Positions 51,833 through 61,138 of a stretch of 61,430 nucleotides of DNA are shown piece by piece. The stretch comes from Paenimyroides tangerinum. Lineage in GTDB: Bacteria > Bacteroidota > Bacteroidia > Flavobacteriales > Flavobacteriaceae. The stretch is taken from assembly GCF_003865405.1 (NCBI RefSeq), contig NZ_RQVQ01000021.1, positions 1 to 61,430 on the forward strand, written 5' to 3'. How positions within the stretch are numbered: position 1 is the first letter of the stretch; each line of letters begins with the position of its first letter. Below the pieces are notes generated by a model that saw only the letters and a program-made list of their open reading frames with translations, ran no database searches and was not told the origin of the DNA. The translations under genes and the position numbers were made by a program.

Positions 51833-52717
51833 ATGAAGTTTGCCATTTACGCACAAGTTTATAAACCATCGAATAATGCGATTGTAAAATCGTTAATCGA
51901 AGCCATACAAAACAAAGACGGTGAAATTAGTTTTGAACAATCATATTACAATGAATTAATTAAAGAAAAAATCATTGAACCAGTTTTTGAGACATTCACC
52001 AATCATATTGATTTGGCAGATGATACCAAATTTTTTGTAAGTATTGGTGGCGATGGTACTATGTTACGTGCTGCAAATTTTGTAAAAAGTAAAAATGTTC
52101 CGATTGTTGGAATAAATGCTGGTCGATTGGGTTTCTTAGCAAATGTACAACAAGAAGCTATTTCAGAATTGATTCCTTTATTGTTTGAAAACAAATATAC
52201 ACTTTCTAGAAGAACTTTATTAAAATTAGATTCTCCAGAACCAAGTCAAACACCGTTTGAAATAAATTTTGCATTAAACGAAATTACGATTTCACGTAAA
52301 AATACTACTTCGATGATTACCATCGAAACATATATCAATGAAGAATTTTTAGCAACATATTGGGCAGACGGAATAATAATTTCAACACCAACTGGCTCGA
52401 CTGGATATTCATTAAGTTGTGGTGGACCAATTATCACACCAGACTCAAACTGTTTGGTTATCACACCAATTGCACCACATAATTTAACAACTCGTCCGTT
52501 AATCATCAATGATAGAAGTCGAATAAAAATGAAAATTGCAGGACGTGAACCTCAATTCTTATTATCAATAGATTCTGAAACCGCAGCATTAAATAACGAG
52601 ACTGAAATAGAAATTTCATTGGCACATCATACAGTAAATATGGTTGAATTTCCGGATGTAACTTTCCTTAGAACACTGAGAAATAAATTACTTTGGGGCG
52701 AAGACAAAAGAAATTAA
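51833..52717 (+). CDS. nadK: NAD kinase
   Basis: A 294-residue cytoplasmic enzyme that makes NADP from NAD. It has the catalytic GGDGTML motif in FVSIGGDGTMLRAANFV, the NAD-binding GINAGRLGFLANV, the segment ISTPTGSTGYSLSCGGPI, and the late TPIAPHNLTTRPLI. Length is typical. It follows the CBS-domain gene by 2 bases. Confidence 0.97.
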   Translation: MKFAIYAQVYKPSNNAIVKSLIEAIQNKDGEISFEQSYYNELIKEKIIEPVFETFTNHIDLADDTKFFVSIGGDGTMLRAANFVKSKNVPIVGINAGRLGFLANVQQEAISELIPLLFENKYTLSRRTLLKLDSPEPSQTPFEINFALNEITISRKNTTSMITIETYINEEFLATYWADGIIISTPTGSTGYSLSCGGPIITPDSNCLVITPIAPHNLTTRPLIINDRSRIKMKIAGREPQFLLSIDSETAALNNETEIEISLAHHTVNMVEFPDVTFLRTLRNKLLWGEDKRN

Positions 52718-52806
52718 CACAAAATAATTGTAATTTTTTAGCGTTATAGTAACTAAATAATTAATTAATTTCAATTTTGAAAATAACAATTATTGATTTA
52801 CATTAG

Positions 52807-52814
52807 TATATTTG
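52807..52814 (+). promoter_or_regulatory. Possible -7 box of porG-uppS-bamA
   Basis: TATATTTG, with CA directly after. Leader about 12 bases to the ATG at 52832. No -33 box at the normal spacing. Confidence 0.45.
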
Positions 52815-52831
52815 CAAATTAATAGATACCT

Positions 52832-53521
52832 ATGATTCGAAATTTAATAACATTTTTTGCCTTGGCAATATGCGTAAATTCAAATGCGCAAATACATGAA
52901 ATCGGAGTAACCATAGGTGGTGCAAATCACATTGGTGATATAGGCGCTACAGATTATATAGCACCTAAGGATTTAGGATTCGGAATTCAATATAGATGGA
53001 ACAGAAGCCCAAGACATTCTTGGAGAGCTTCTTATATGTATATGGGAATATCTGGAAACGATGCAAAATCTGATATGTCAAGCAGAAGAATTAGAAATTT
53101 AACGTTCGAGAATAAAATTCACGAAGCATCATTAGGTATCGAATTTAACTTCTTTGAATTTGACCTTCATAACGAATGGTTTGCTTTCACACCTTATATT
53201 TACACAGGTTTAGCAGGATTCAAATTTGACGAAACTTATTTTAATAAAACAAATACCCAAGTTAAATACGGAAATGGATATTCAATGGCAATTCCTCTTC
53301 ATGTTGGTGTAAAAGCGCTGATAAATAAGCGACTAGTTCTTAGCGCTGAAGTTGGAGCCAGATATACATTTACAGACAATTTAGATGGAAATCATCCAAA
53401 AGACACCAATTATTCATCAAACCAATTTGGAAACACATTATCAAAAGATTGGTATGTCTTTACTGGACTAACCCTTTCATACACATTTGGAAAAAACCCT
53501 TGCTACTGCGCACCTAATTAA
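52832..53521 (+). CDS. porG: PorG-like (DUF6089) outer-membrane protein
   Basis: A 229-residue protein with a signal peptide (NSNAQIHEIG) and a beta-barrel of about eight strands. The start of the mature part, IGVTIGGANHIGDIGATDYI, and the C-terminal SYTFGKNP fit the DUF6089/PorG family, which in Porphyromonas gingivalis contributes to type IX secretion. The position before uppS and bamA is conserved in flavobacteria. Its stop shares a base with the uppS start (TAATG). Confidence 0.82.
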   Translation: MIRNLITFFALAICVNSNAQIHEIGVTIGGANHIGDIGATDYIAPKDLGFGIQYRWNRSPRHSWRASYMYMGISGNDAKSDMSSRRIRNLTFENKIHEASLGIEFNFFEFDLHNEWFAFTPYIYTGLAGFKFDETYFNKTNTQVKYGNGYSMAIPLHVGVKALINKRLVLSAEVGARYTFTDNLDGNHPKDTNYSSNQFGNTLSKDWYVFTGLTLSYTFGKNPCYCAPN

Positions 53522-54261
53522 TGAACACAGAATTTAATTTAAATAAAGAAAAGTTACCAAGACACTTAGCCATAATCATGGATGGTAACGGAAGATGGGC
53601 TAAGAAAAATGGATTCTTAAGAACAATCGGACACGAAAATGGAGTAAAAACAGTTAGAACTATTGTTGAAGCATGTACAGAATTAGGATTAGATTATCTA
53701 ACTTTATATGCGTTTTCTACAGAAAACTGGAATAGACCAAAATTTGAAGTTCAGATGTTGATGAAACTTTTAGTTAAATCTTTAAAAAAGGAACTAAAAA
53801 CTTTCACAAAAAATAATATTCGCCTAAATGCTATTGGTAATTTAAACAATTTACCGTCGGAAGTTCGCAAAGAATTAACAGAAGTTTTAGAAAAAACAAA
53901 AGAAAACACAAAACTAACTTTAACACTCGCATTGAACTACGGCTCAAGAGAAGAGCTAGTTTCAGCCACAAAAGAGCTTTGTAATAAAGTTAAAAATAAT
54001 ATAATTTCAATCGAAGATATTGACGATTCCATTATTAATAATCATCTTTACACTAAAATGATGCCAGACGTAGATTTGGTTATAAGAACTAGTGGAGAGC
54101 AACGAATCAGCAACTTCTTGCTTTGGCAGATTGCGTATGCTGAGTTGTATTTCACTGAAGTTTTATGGCCAGATTTCACAAAAGACCATTTAATGGAAGC
54201 GTTACAGAATTATCAAGATAGAGAGAGACGCTTTGGAAAAACAAGCGAACAATTAAAATAA
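53521..54261 (+). CDS. uppS: Isoprenyl (undecaprenyl) diphosphate synthase
   Basis: A 246-residue cis-prenyltransferase that makes the C55 lipid carrier for cell-wall and polysaccharide synthesis. The active-site motif IMDGNGRWAKK, LTLYAFSTENWNRP and, at the end, RTSGEQRISNFLLWQIAYAE are intact. It overlaps porG and stands 15 bases before bamA, linking lipid-carrier supply with envelope assembly. Confidence 0.97.
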   Translation: MNTEFNLNKEKLPRHLAIIMDGNGRWAKKNGFLRTIGHENGVKTVRTIVEACTELGLDYLTLYAFSTENWNRPKFEVQMLMKLLVKSLKKELKTFTKNNIRLNAIGNLNNLPSEVRKELTEVLEKTKENTKLTLTLALNYGSREELVSATKELCNKVKNNIISIEDIDDSIINNHLYTKMMPDVDLVIRTSGEQRISNFLLWQIAYAELYFTEVLWPDFTKDHLMEALQNYQDRERRFGKTSEQLK

Positions 54262-54276
54262 GAAAAAAAATTACCA

Positions 54277-56961
54277 ATGTTTCATAAAAGCATAAAATAT
54301 CTAATTCCCTTTTGCATAGGAATTGCTTCGCAAGTAAATGCACAAGAAATAGTAACAGAAACAGAATTTTCTGAAAATGTTATTAACAGAGAAGAATACG
54401 GAGTTAGAACCTATAAATTGGGCAACATTACAGTTACTGGAAATGTTAAATACAACGAACTTACTATCTTAACTTTTACAGGTTTAGAGAAAGGTCAAGA
54501 AATTAACATTCCTGGAGAAGAGATTCCTGATGCTATTAAAAAGCTTTGGAAACTTAATTATTTTAGTGATATTAATTTTTATGAAACTTCTATAGTTGGT
54601 GATGTAATTAACCTTGAGCTTAATCTTAATGAACTTCCTCGTTTAAACGAAATTACTTTAAATGGATTAAAGAAAGCTAAGAAAGCTGAGATTTTAAAAG
54701 ATTTAGATATCAAACAAGGTACTGTAGTTAACGATAATTTAATTACTACAACTACAAACTACATCCAAAATAAATACAAAAAAGATGGTTTTTTCAACTC
54801 TAAGGTTAACATAAAAACAGTAGATTCTGGAGACGGAAAAACTCAAAATATGATTATTGATTTGGACAAAGGTAAAAAAGTCAAAATCGAATCAATCAAT
54901 ATTGAAGGAAATTCGAAACTTACGAATTCTCAGATTAAAAAAGCAATGAAGGAAACAAAAACTCGTAGTATTTTGAATCCTAAACGTATTTTTAAATCTT
55001 CTAAATTTATTGAAAAAAATTACAAAACAGATTTAAATAGTATTTTAGATAAATACAAAGAAAACGGTTATAGAGATGCTCAAATTGTAGAAGAAACTGC
55101 TATTTTTAATCCTAAAACAAATCGTGTAAAAATTGATTTAAAAATCGAAGAAGGAAATCAATATCACATTGGAAATATCCGTTTTGTAGGAAACACCATT
55201 TATCCTGACCGTCATTTAAGAAATGTTCTTGGAATTAAAAACGGTGATTTATATAACGGTGTTTTACTTCAGAAAAAAATTGCAGATACTTCTAATCCAG
55301 ATGCATTTGATTTAACAAATGAATACCATAATCACGGATATTTATTTGCTCAAGTAATTCCTGTAGAAACTAAGACATACAATGATACTATTGATTATGA
55401 CATTAGAATCATTGAAGGACCTTTAGCACGATACAACAACATTACTGTTTCTGGAAACAACAAAACTCATGACAATATTATTTACAGAGAATTAAGTACA
55501 CGTCCTGGTCAAATTTGGAGTAAAGCAGATGTTGTAGAAACAATTCGTAGATTAGGTGGAATGGGAATATTTGATGCAGAATCGATTACTCCAGATATTA
55601 AACCTGATGGAAACGAAGGTAAAGTTGATATCAACTGGGATGTAACAGAAAACGGTCAAAGTCAAGTTGAAGTTCAAGGAGGATATGGCGGTGGAGCATT
55701 GATTGGAACACTAGCGCTTTCGTTCAACAACTTCTCTGCACGTAATATTTTCAATACAGAGGCTTACAAGCCATTCCCAATGGGAGATGCGCAGAAAATG
55801 TCTTTAAGAATTCAAGCAAGTACGTATTACAGAACATTTAGTTTAAGTTTTTCTGAACCTTGGTTTAGAGGTCGTAAACCAATTTCATTATTCGGATCGG
55901 TTTCTCACAGTAGACAATTTGCTTACAACTATAGCAATTACAAAGTTGACCGTTCACAAGGATTAAATATTACAAGTTTTAATTTCGGTTTTGCAAAAAG
56001 ATTGAGTGTACCAGATGATTTCTTTTCTGTTTCTCATTCTATTGGATTCCAATATTATGATTTAAAGAATTATGATTTTGGATTATTTAATTTCAAAAAT
56101 GGAAGTTCAAAAAATTTAAGCTACAATTTCAATATTACTAGAGAAAGTAGAGGTAATAATCCAATATTTCCAAAATATGGATCATTAATAAGTTTTGATG
56201 CAAAATTAACACCTCCATATTCTTTGTTTAACAAAGTAGATTATGGTAATTTAGGTAACGAAAGAGAATACAAAATTAGAACAACACAAATTCAAACCAA
56301 TCCTCAAACAGGTGCTGATATTCCAATCGGAACTTATCTAGATTCAAAAGGATTGCCAGTAGCAAATTGGGAAGATGCTGCACCTAACGAAGAAAAGATT
56401 GATCAAAAACGTTTCAATTGGTTAGAATATTATAAGATAAATTTAAAAGCGGAATGGTATTCAAATCTATTTGCTGATTTAGTTTTAAAAACTTCAGGAC
56501 AATTTGGATTTTTAGGAGCTTATAATCAAGGTAGAGGATTAATTCCTTTTGAAAGATATTATTTAGGAGGAAGTGGAATGATTAATTATTCAATGGATGG
56601 TAGAGAAAACATAGCATTGAGAGGTTACCCGGACAACTCTTTATCTCCAGTAAATGCAAATGGAATTGATATTGGTGGAACTGTGTACAATAAATTTGCC
56701 CTAGAATTACGTTATCCTATAACACTTAAACAATCGATGAGTGCATACGTATTAGGATTCTTTGATGCTGGTGCTTCGTATGCTTCATTCAAAAATTATA
56801 ATCCATTTAAATTGCAACGTGGAGCTGGAGCCGGAGTACGTGTTCACATGCCAATGTTTGGTCTTTTAGGAATTGATTTTGGATACGGATTTGATAAAAT
56901 TCCAGGAACAAACCAAAAAGGTGGTTGGCAAACGCACTTTGTCTTAGGGCAACAGTTCTAA
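54277..56961 (+). CDS. bamA: Outer-membrane protein assembly factor BamA
   Basis: An 894-residue Omp85 protein that inserts barrel proteins into the outer membrane. A signal peptide (VNAQE) is followed by about five POTRA domains (residues 45-480) and a C-terminal barrel ending in VLGQQF. The barrel region includes FGRGxxP-like turns and RGYPDNSLSP, matching the conserved RGY. It is followed by two OmpH/Skp-type periplasmic chaperone genes, the usual layout. Confidence 0.95.
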   Translation: MFHKSIKYLIPFCIGIASQVNAQEIVTETEFSENVINREEYGVRTYKLGNITVTGNVKYNELTILTFTGLEKGQEINIPGEEIPDAIKKLWKLNYFSDINFYETSIVGDVINLELNLNELPRLNEITLNGLKKAKKAEILKDLDIKQGTVVNDNLITTTTNYIQNKYKKDGFFNSKVNIKTVDSGDGKTQNMIIDLDKGKKVKIESINIEGNSKLTNSQIKKAMKETKTRSILNPKRIFKSSKFIEKNYKTDLNSILDKYKENGYRDAQIVEETAIFNPKTNRVKIDLKIEEGNQYHIGNIRFVGNTIYPDRHLRNVLGIKNGDLYNGVLLQKKIADTSNPDAFDLTNEYHNHGYLFAQVIPVETKTYNDTIDYDIRIIEGPLARYNNITVSGNNKTHDNIIYRELSTRPGQIWSKADVVETIRRLGGMGIFDAESITPDIKPDGNEGKVDINWDVTENGQSQVEVQGGYGGGALIGTLALSFNNFSARNIFNTEAYKPFPMGDAQKMSLRIQASTYYRTFSLSFSEPWFRGRKPISLFGSVSHSRQFAYNYSNYKVDRSQGLNITSFNFGFAKRLSVPDDFFSVSHSIGFQYYDLKNYDFGLFNFKNGSSKNLSYNFNITRESRGNNPIFPKYGSLISFDAKLTPPYSLFNKVDYGNLGNEREYKIRTTQIQTNPQTGADIPIGTYLDSKGLPVANWEDAAPNEEKIDQKRFNWLEYYKINLKAEWYSNLFADLVLKTSGQFGFLGAYNQGRGLIPFERYYLGGSGMINYSMDGRENIALRGYPDNSLSPVNANGIDIGGTVYNKFALELRYPITLKQSMSAYVLGFFDAGASYASFKNYNPFKLQRGAGAGVRVHMPMFGLLGIDFGYGFDKIPGTNQKGGWQTHFVLGQQF

Positions 56962-56988
56962 TGGCACAATATTTGAAAAATAACATTT

Positions 56989-58140
56989 ATGAAAAAATTT
57001 TTAGTTTCAATTCTATTCTTTTCAGCGAGTTCATTTGTTTTCGGACAAAATGGCAAAACTGCTTATGTTGATATCTATCATATATTAAAAAAGAGCCCTG
57101 AATATACAGAGGCAAATTTGGAACTAGAAAAACGTGTCAAAGATTGGCAAGCGCAAATCAATAAGAAAAAAGCAGAAGTTTCTAAAATGAAAGATGCTTT
57201 ACTAACTGAGAGAGCGCTTTTGACAAGTCAACTTATTGAAGAAAAAGAAGATGAAATCAGAATGGTCGAATCGGAACTGAACACACTTCAACAAGAAAAA
57301 TTTGGCACGGATGGGGATTATTTCAATCAACATCAAAACATTTATAAACCAATTTTAGATCAGATTCATACCATTACAAATGACATTGCTGCCAAAAAGA
57401 AATACGATGTAGTACTCGTAAAAGGTGACGGTAATACAATGCTTTATGCTAATAAAAGAAACGATATTACAGATCAGGTCTTAAAAGAAATGGAGAAAAG
57501 TCGATCTAGAGGTAAATTATCTAAAAAAGAAATTGCAGATTTAGAAGCTCAAGATAAGATAGCCGAAAGTAAAGAAAGACAACGCAACAAAAGAGATGAT
57601 TTAAGAGAAAGACAAAAAGATTTAGAGTCTGGTTTATTAAATCCTTCGAATACAAATGAAAATAGTCGCGAATCCAATCCGATTGCTCCTAATGAAACTG
57701 AAGCCGAGAAAAGAAAAAGAATTAATGAAGAACGAATAGCTGAAGCCAAAAAGAAACAAGAAGAAGCAAGAGCAGCGCAACTTAAAAAAATTGAAGAGCA
57801 AAAAGAAGCTCTAAAAAAGAAACAAGAAGAGTTAAAACTTCAACGAGAAAAGGCTGTTCAAGATGCATTAGATAGAAAAAACAATGTCAATCAAAAATCC
57901 AATAATGCTCAGAGTCAACAAAAAGAAATGACTCAAAAGCAAAAGGAAATGATGGAAGCTAGAGCCCAAAAAGCAAAAGAAGCTAAGGAAAAAAGAGAAC
58001 AATTAGCAGCTGAACGAAAACTAGCAATGCAAAAACGCCAAGAAGAAGCAAAAAAACTACAAGAAGAACGCATAAAAAAAATTAAAGAAGATAAAGAAAA
58101 ACGTTTAAAAGAGCTCGAAGAGAGAAAGAAAAATCAATAA
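56989..58140 (+). CDS. OmpH/Skp-family protein with a long charged coiled-coil extension
   Basis: A 383-residue secreted protein (signal ending VFGQN). Residues 22-170 form a Skp/OmpH domain (KTAYVDIYHILKKSPEY, then an alpha-helical hairpin, then AKKKYDVVLVKGDGNTMLY). After a break (about 190-240) follows a C-terminal region of about 150 residues made of lysine-, glutamate- and glutamine-rich coiled coil. Normal Skp is about 160-170 residues, so the second half is an addition. It lies between bamA and a second, ordinary OmpH gene. Confidence 0.88.
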   Translation: MKKFLVSILFFSASSFVFGQNGKTAYVDIYHILKKSPEYTEANLELEKRVKDWQAQINKKKAEVSKMKDALLTERALLTSQLIEEKEDEIRMVESELNTLQQEKFGTDGDYFNQHQNIYKPILDQIHTITNDIAAKKKYDVVLVKGDGNTMLYANKRNDITDQVLKEMEKSRSRGKLSKKEIADLEAQDKIAESKERQRNKRDDLRERQKDLESGLLNPSNTNENSRESNPIAPNETEAEKRKRINEERIAEAKKKQEEARAAQLKKIEEQKEALKKKQEELKLQREKAVQDALDRKNNVNQKSNNAQSQQKEMTQKQKEMMEARAQKAKEAKEKREQLAAERKLAMQKRQEEAKKLQEERIKKIKEDKEKRLKELEERKKNQ

Positions 58141-58176
58141 ATATTAAATCAAAAACAATTAAATAGTACGATTAAA

Positions 58177-58689
58177 ATGAGAAAATTAAAAAGTTTAGTA
58201 ATTGCAGCAGTTTTATTTTTAGGTGTTAACTCTAACATGACAGCACAAACAAAAGTTGCACATATCAATTTAAGTGAATTAATTCCTTTAATGCCAGAAG
58301 TTAATGCAGCTCAAGACCAATTAAAAAAATTAGCTGAAGGTTTTGACAAAGATTACAAAGCAATGACAGCTGAATATCAAACAAAAGCAGAAAAATACGG
58401 TAAAGAAGCTCCAACAGCAGGAGATGCTTTAAACGAAACAAGATCTAGAGAATTACAAGATTTTGGTGCTAGAATTGAAAAATTTGAACAAACAGCACAA
58501 GCAGAAATACAAAAAAAGCAAATAGAATTAAACACACCAATTTTAGAAAAAGCTAGATTAGCGATTCATAAAGTTGCAAAAGCTAAAGGATTTGATATGG
58601 TTTTAGATTCTACTCCAGGAGCTGGTGTTATTATGGCTGACACAGGAGACATTTTCCAAGATGTTAAAGCTGAATTAAAAATTAAATAA
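58177..58689 (+). CDS. OmpH/Skp-family periplasmic chaperone
   Basis: A 170-residue secreted protein (signal ending MTAQT, residue 24). The mature domain has TKVAHINLSELIPLMPEVNAA and a long helical hairpin, and it closes with AKGFDMVLDSTPGAGVIMAD as in the family. It should hold unfolded outer-membrane proteins in the periplasm before BamA inserts them. It is the last gene before a terminator and may be distinct in role from its larger neighbour. Confidence 0.93.
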   Translation: MRKLKSLVIAAVLFLGVNSNMTAQTKVAHINLSELIPLMPEVNAAQDQLKKLAEGFDKDYKAMTAEYQTKAEKYGKEAPTAGDALNETRSRELQDFGARIEKFEQTAQAEIQKKQIELNTPILEKARLAIHKVAKAKGFDMVLDSTPGAGVIMADTGDIFQDVKAELKIK

Positions 58690-58708
58690 TAAAGCATATA
58701 AATACAAC

Positions 58709-58737
58709 AACTGCCAAATTCTGGCAGTTTTTTTTTT
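58709..58737 (+). terminator. Terminator of the bamA-ompH operon
   Basis: AACTGCCA (58709-58716) pairs with TGGCAGTT (58722-58729), then T to 58737. The T run merges with the -7 box of murI. Confidence 0.85.
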
Positions 58738-58744
58738 ATTTTTG
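58737..58744 (+). promoter_or_regulatory. Possible -7 box of murI, overlapping the terminator
   Basis: TATTTTTG, five bases before the ATG at 58750. The mRNA would be leaderless or nearly so. No -33 box at the usual spacing. Confidence 0.5.
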
Positions 58745-58749
58745 TATTT

Positions 58750-59529
58750 ATGAAAGAGCAAGATCCTATTGGTTTATTTGATTCAGGAATTGGTGGAACT
58801 ACAATTTGGAGAGAAGTAAATAAAATTCTTCCAAATGAAAATACAATCTATTTAGCGGATAGTAAAAATGCACCTTATGGACAAAAAAGTAAAGACGAAA
58901 TCATACATCTAAGTGAGAAAAATGTTGATTTTTTATTGAATAAAAATTCTAAGATAATCGTTGTTGCGTGTAATACTGCAACAACAAATGCAATCGATCA
59001 TTTACGCAGTAAATACAAAATACCTTTTATAGGACTTGAACCTGCAATCAAACCAGCCGCACAACTTTCAAAAACTGGCGCTATTGGTGTTTTAGCAACT
59101 AAAGGCACAATTGAGAGCGAACTGTTTCAAAGAAGTGTAAAATCGTTTAAAAACACAGAAATCATAGCTCAGATTGGATTTAACTTAGTCACACTTATTG
59201 AATCAGGAAAAATAGATTCAAATGAAACTAAAGATTTATTAAAAGAATATTTAAATCCAATGGTCGAAAAGAATATAGATCATCTTGTTTTAGGCTGTAC
59301 ACATTATCCTTATCTGATTCCAATCATACAACAGTTGATTCCAAACACAATAAAAATTATTGATTCAGGAGAGGCTGTTGCCAAACAAACCAATAACATT
59401 TTAACATCGTTAAATCTATTAAACACAAATTCTGAAATGATTACAAATGACTTTTATATCAACACGAATTCTGCTGTTTTAAAAACGTTTTTACCGAATA
59501 TAAAATCAATCTACGAATTAGATTTTTAA
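58750..59529 (+). CDS. murI: Glutamate racemase
   Basis: A 259-residue cytoplasmic enzyme that makes D-glutamate for peptidoglycan. The two catalytic cysteines are present, Cys74 in VVACNTATT and Cys183 in LGCTHYP. The start GLFDSGIGGTTI (8-19) is typical. It follows the bamA-ompH-ompH group after a terminator, and it ends at another strong hairpin. Confidence 0.97.
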   Translation: MKEQDPIGLFDSGIGGTTIWREVNKILPNENTIYLADSKNAPYGQKSKDEIIHLSEKNVDFLLNKNSKIIVVACNTATTNAIDHLRSKYKIPFIGLEPAIKPAAQLSKTGAIGVLATKGTIESELFQRSVKSFKNTEIIAQIGFNLVTLIESGKIDSNETKDLLKEYLNPMVEKNIDHLVLGCTHYPYLIPIIQQLIPNTIKIIDSGEAVAKQTNNILTSLNLLNTNSEMITNDFYINTNSAVLKTFLPNIKSIYELDF

Positions 59530-59530
59530 A

Positions 59531-59570
59531 AAAAAGATTCTTCAAATTGCTCTGAAGAATCTTTTTTTTT
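59531..59570. terminator. Shared terminator of murI and the gamma-carbonic anhydrase gene
   Basis: AAAAAGATTCTTC (59531-59543) pairs with GAAGAATCTTTTT (59554-59566), with T and A runs outside. It overlaps the stop codon of the leftward gene. Confidence 0.9.
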
Positions 59571-60078
59571 ATTGCCAACTTGAATACATGATATAATTAT
59601 TTGCTATTCGTTCGATTTCTCCTTTAAAATCTGAAGCATCTAAATCTTTTACTTTTCTTGCTGGAATTCCTGCATAAATAGCATTTGATTCAAGAACAGA
59701 ATTTTGAGTTACAACTGATCCAGCTCCAATAATTACATTACTTTTTACCACGCAGTTATCCATTACAATTGCACCCATACCAATCAAAACATTATCTTCA
59801 ATAATACAACCATGAACAATAGCATTATGCCCAATTGAAACATTGTTACCGATGATTGTGGCGTGTTTTAAATACGTACAATGAATTACAGCTCCATCTT
59901 GGATATTAACTTTATTTCCGATAGTAATAGCATTTACATCACCACGAATTACAGCATTATACCAAACGCTACATTGAATACCGAAACTTACATTCCCAAT
60001 AATAGTTGCATTCTCAGCAACAAAACAATCTTCTGGAATCACTGGAGCAATTCCATTTATTTCTTTTATCAAACTCAT
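59569..60078 (-). CDS. Gamma-carbonic anhydrase family protein
   Basis: A 169-residue left-handed beta-helix protein built from hexapeptide repeats. The metal-site histidines expected in the family are seen as GAVIHCTYLKHATI and GHNAIVHGCIIED. Such proteins (PaaY, YrdA) bind zinc or iron, and only some have proven carbonic anhydrase activity. No signal peptide, so it is cytoplasmic. It is a single-gene unit between murI and the PorP/SprF gene, each separated by hairpins. Confidence 0.92.
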   Translation of the reverse strand: MSLIKEINGIAPVIPEDCFVAENATIIGNVSFGIQCSVWYNAVIRGDVNAITIGNKVNIQDGAVIHCTYLKHATIIGNNVSIGHNAIVHGCIIEDNVLIGMGAIVMDNCVVKSNVIIGAGSVVTQNSVLESNAIYAGIPARKVKDLDASDFKGEIERIANNYIMYSSWQ

Positions 60079-60092
60079 AATTTATAAAATAA

Positions 60093-60118
60093 AAAATCCC
60101 GATAAATATCGGGATTTT
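60093..60118 (-). terminator. Terminator of the PorP/SprF gene
   Basis: AAAATCCCGATA pairs with TATCGGGATTTT around a 2-base loop (60093-60118), with flanking A and T. Confidence 0.85.
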
Positions 60119-60124
60119 ATTTGA

Positions 60125-61135
60125 TTAAAAGTTAACTGAAGGACAGCTACATTTATAACTTGAATTTCTACACATGAAGTTAAATCCTAATGTTAATTGG
60201 TGGAAACCACCTTTCTGGAATCTAACATCACCGAATTGATGTGAATAAGTATATCCTAACATCATGTTTTTGTATTTAACACCAAGGATTGGAGAAACTG
60301 AATGATAATATTGTTTTTTAGTTTCATCTGTTTTTACGTATTCTGCACCGTCAAAAGCAGTACGATATGAAATACCAGCAAAGAATTGTCCGTTTGTAAA
60401 TTCTTTATACATTTTCATATTAATATCAAGCTGTTTCTCGTTTGTTTTTTCAGTATATTGAAACAACATAGAAGGTTCCCAAGTGTAACCAGTATTACTA
60501 TAAGTTCCGAAAACATAACCAGCAGAAACTAAATACTTTCTTAAGTTGTCGCTTTCAATATCAGAATAAATATCACTTTTTGTTGTAAAAGCATTTTTAA
60601 CTGTAGCATGAGCATAGAAATCTAAATAATGATATGATGCACCAAAATCAGCTATAAAAGAAACATCTTTCTGATCAACACCTCCATTAATAATTGGATC
60701 AAATGTAGGTCCAAAACTTGACTCGTCAAGAGTTGTCTGATTAACACCTGCACTAATACCAAATGATAATTGATTCAAATCATAATAACTTCTTGAAAAA
60801 TTAATATGATGCGCATACGTTACTTTAGCACCGTATTGAGAGTGATACCCATTTCTATCATTAAAGGCAATGAATCCAACACCAGATTGTTCACCAACTT
60901 TAGTATTAAAACTCAAAGTTTGTAACGCAGGTGATTTATCATTATCTGTCCATTGCTGACGAGCGGATAAACGAATCTTAGCACAATTCGCAGCTCCAGC
61001 CATTGATGGATGTATTAAATAATAATTATCTGTTAAATAATCTGAATAAACAGATAGACCTTCTTGAGCTATACTAGCTTGAGAAATGAAAAGTGATGAC
61101 ACTAATAATAATAAAGGCTTTTTAAAAATATTCAT
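60125..61135 (-). CDS. PorP/SprF-family type IX secretion membrane protein
   Basis: A 336-residue outer-membrane barrel protein with a signal peptide (ISQASIAQEG). The mature start SVYSDYLTDNYYLIHPSMAGA and the C-terminal LTLGFNFMC are typical of the family: SprF helps move the adhesin SprB to the surface in F. johnsoniae. It starts 3 bases after a gene ending in a type B sorting domain. Such pairs probably make a cargo and its dedicated partner. The exact paralogue type cannot be given. Confidence 0.9.
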   Translation of the reverse strand: MNIFKKPLLLLVSSLFISQASIAQEGLSVYSDYLTDNYYLIHPSMAGAANCAKIRLSARQQWTDNDKSPALQTLSFNTKVGEQSGVGFIAFNDRNGYHSQYGAKVTYAHHINFSRSYYDLNQLSFGISAGVNQTTLDESSFGPTFDPIINGGVDQKDVSFIADFGASYHYLDFYAHATVKNAFTTKSDIYSDIESDNLRKYLVSAGYVFGTYSNTGYTWEPSMLFQYTEKTNEKQLDINMKMYKEFTNGQFFAGISYRTAFDGAEYVKTDETKKQYYHSVSPILGVKYKNMMLGYTYSHQFGDVRFQKGGFHQLTLGFNFMCRNSSYKCSCPSVNF

Positions 61136-61138
61136 TCG

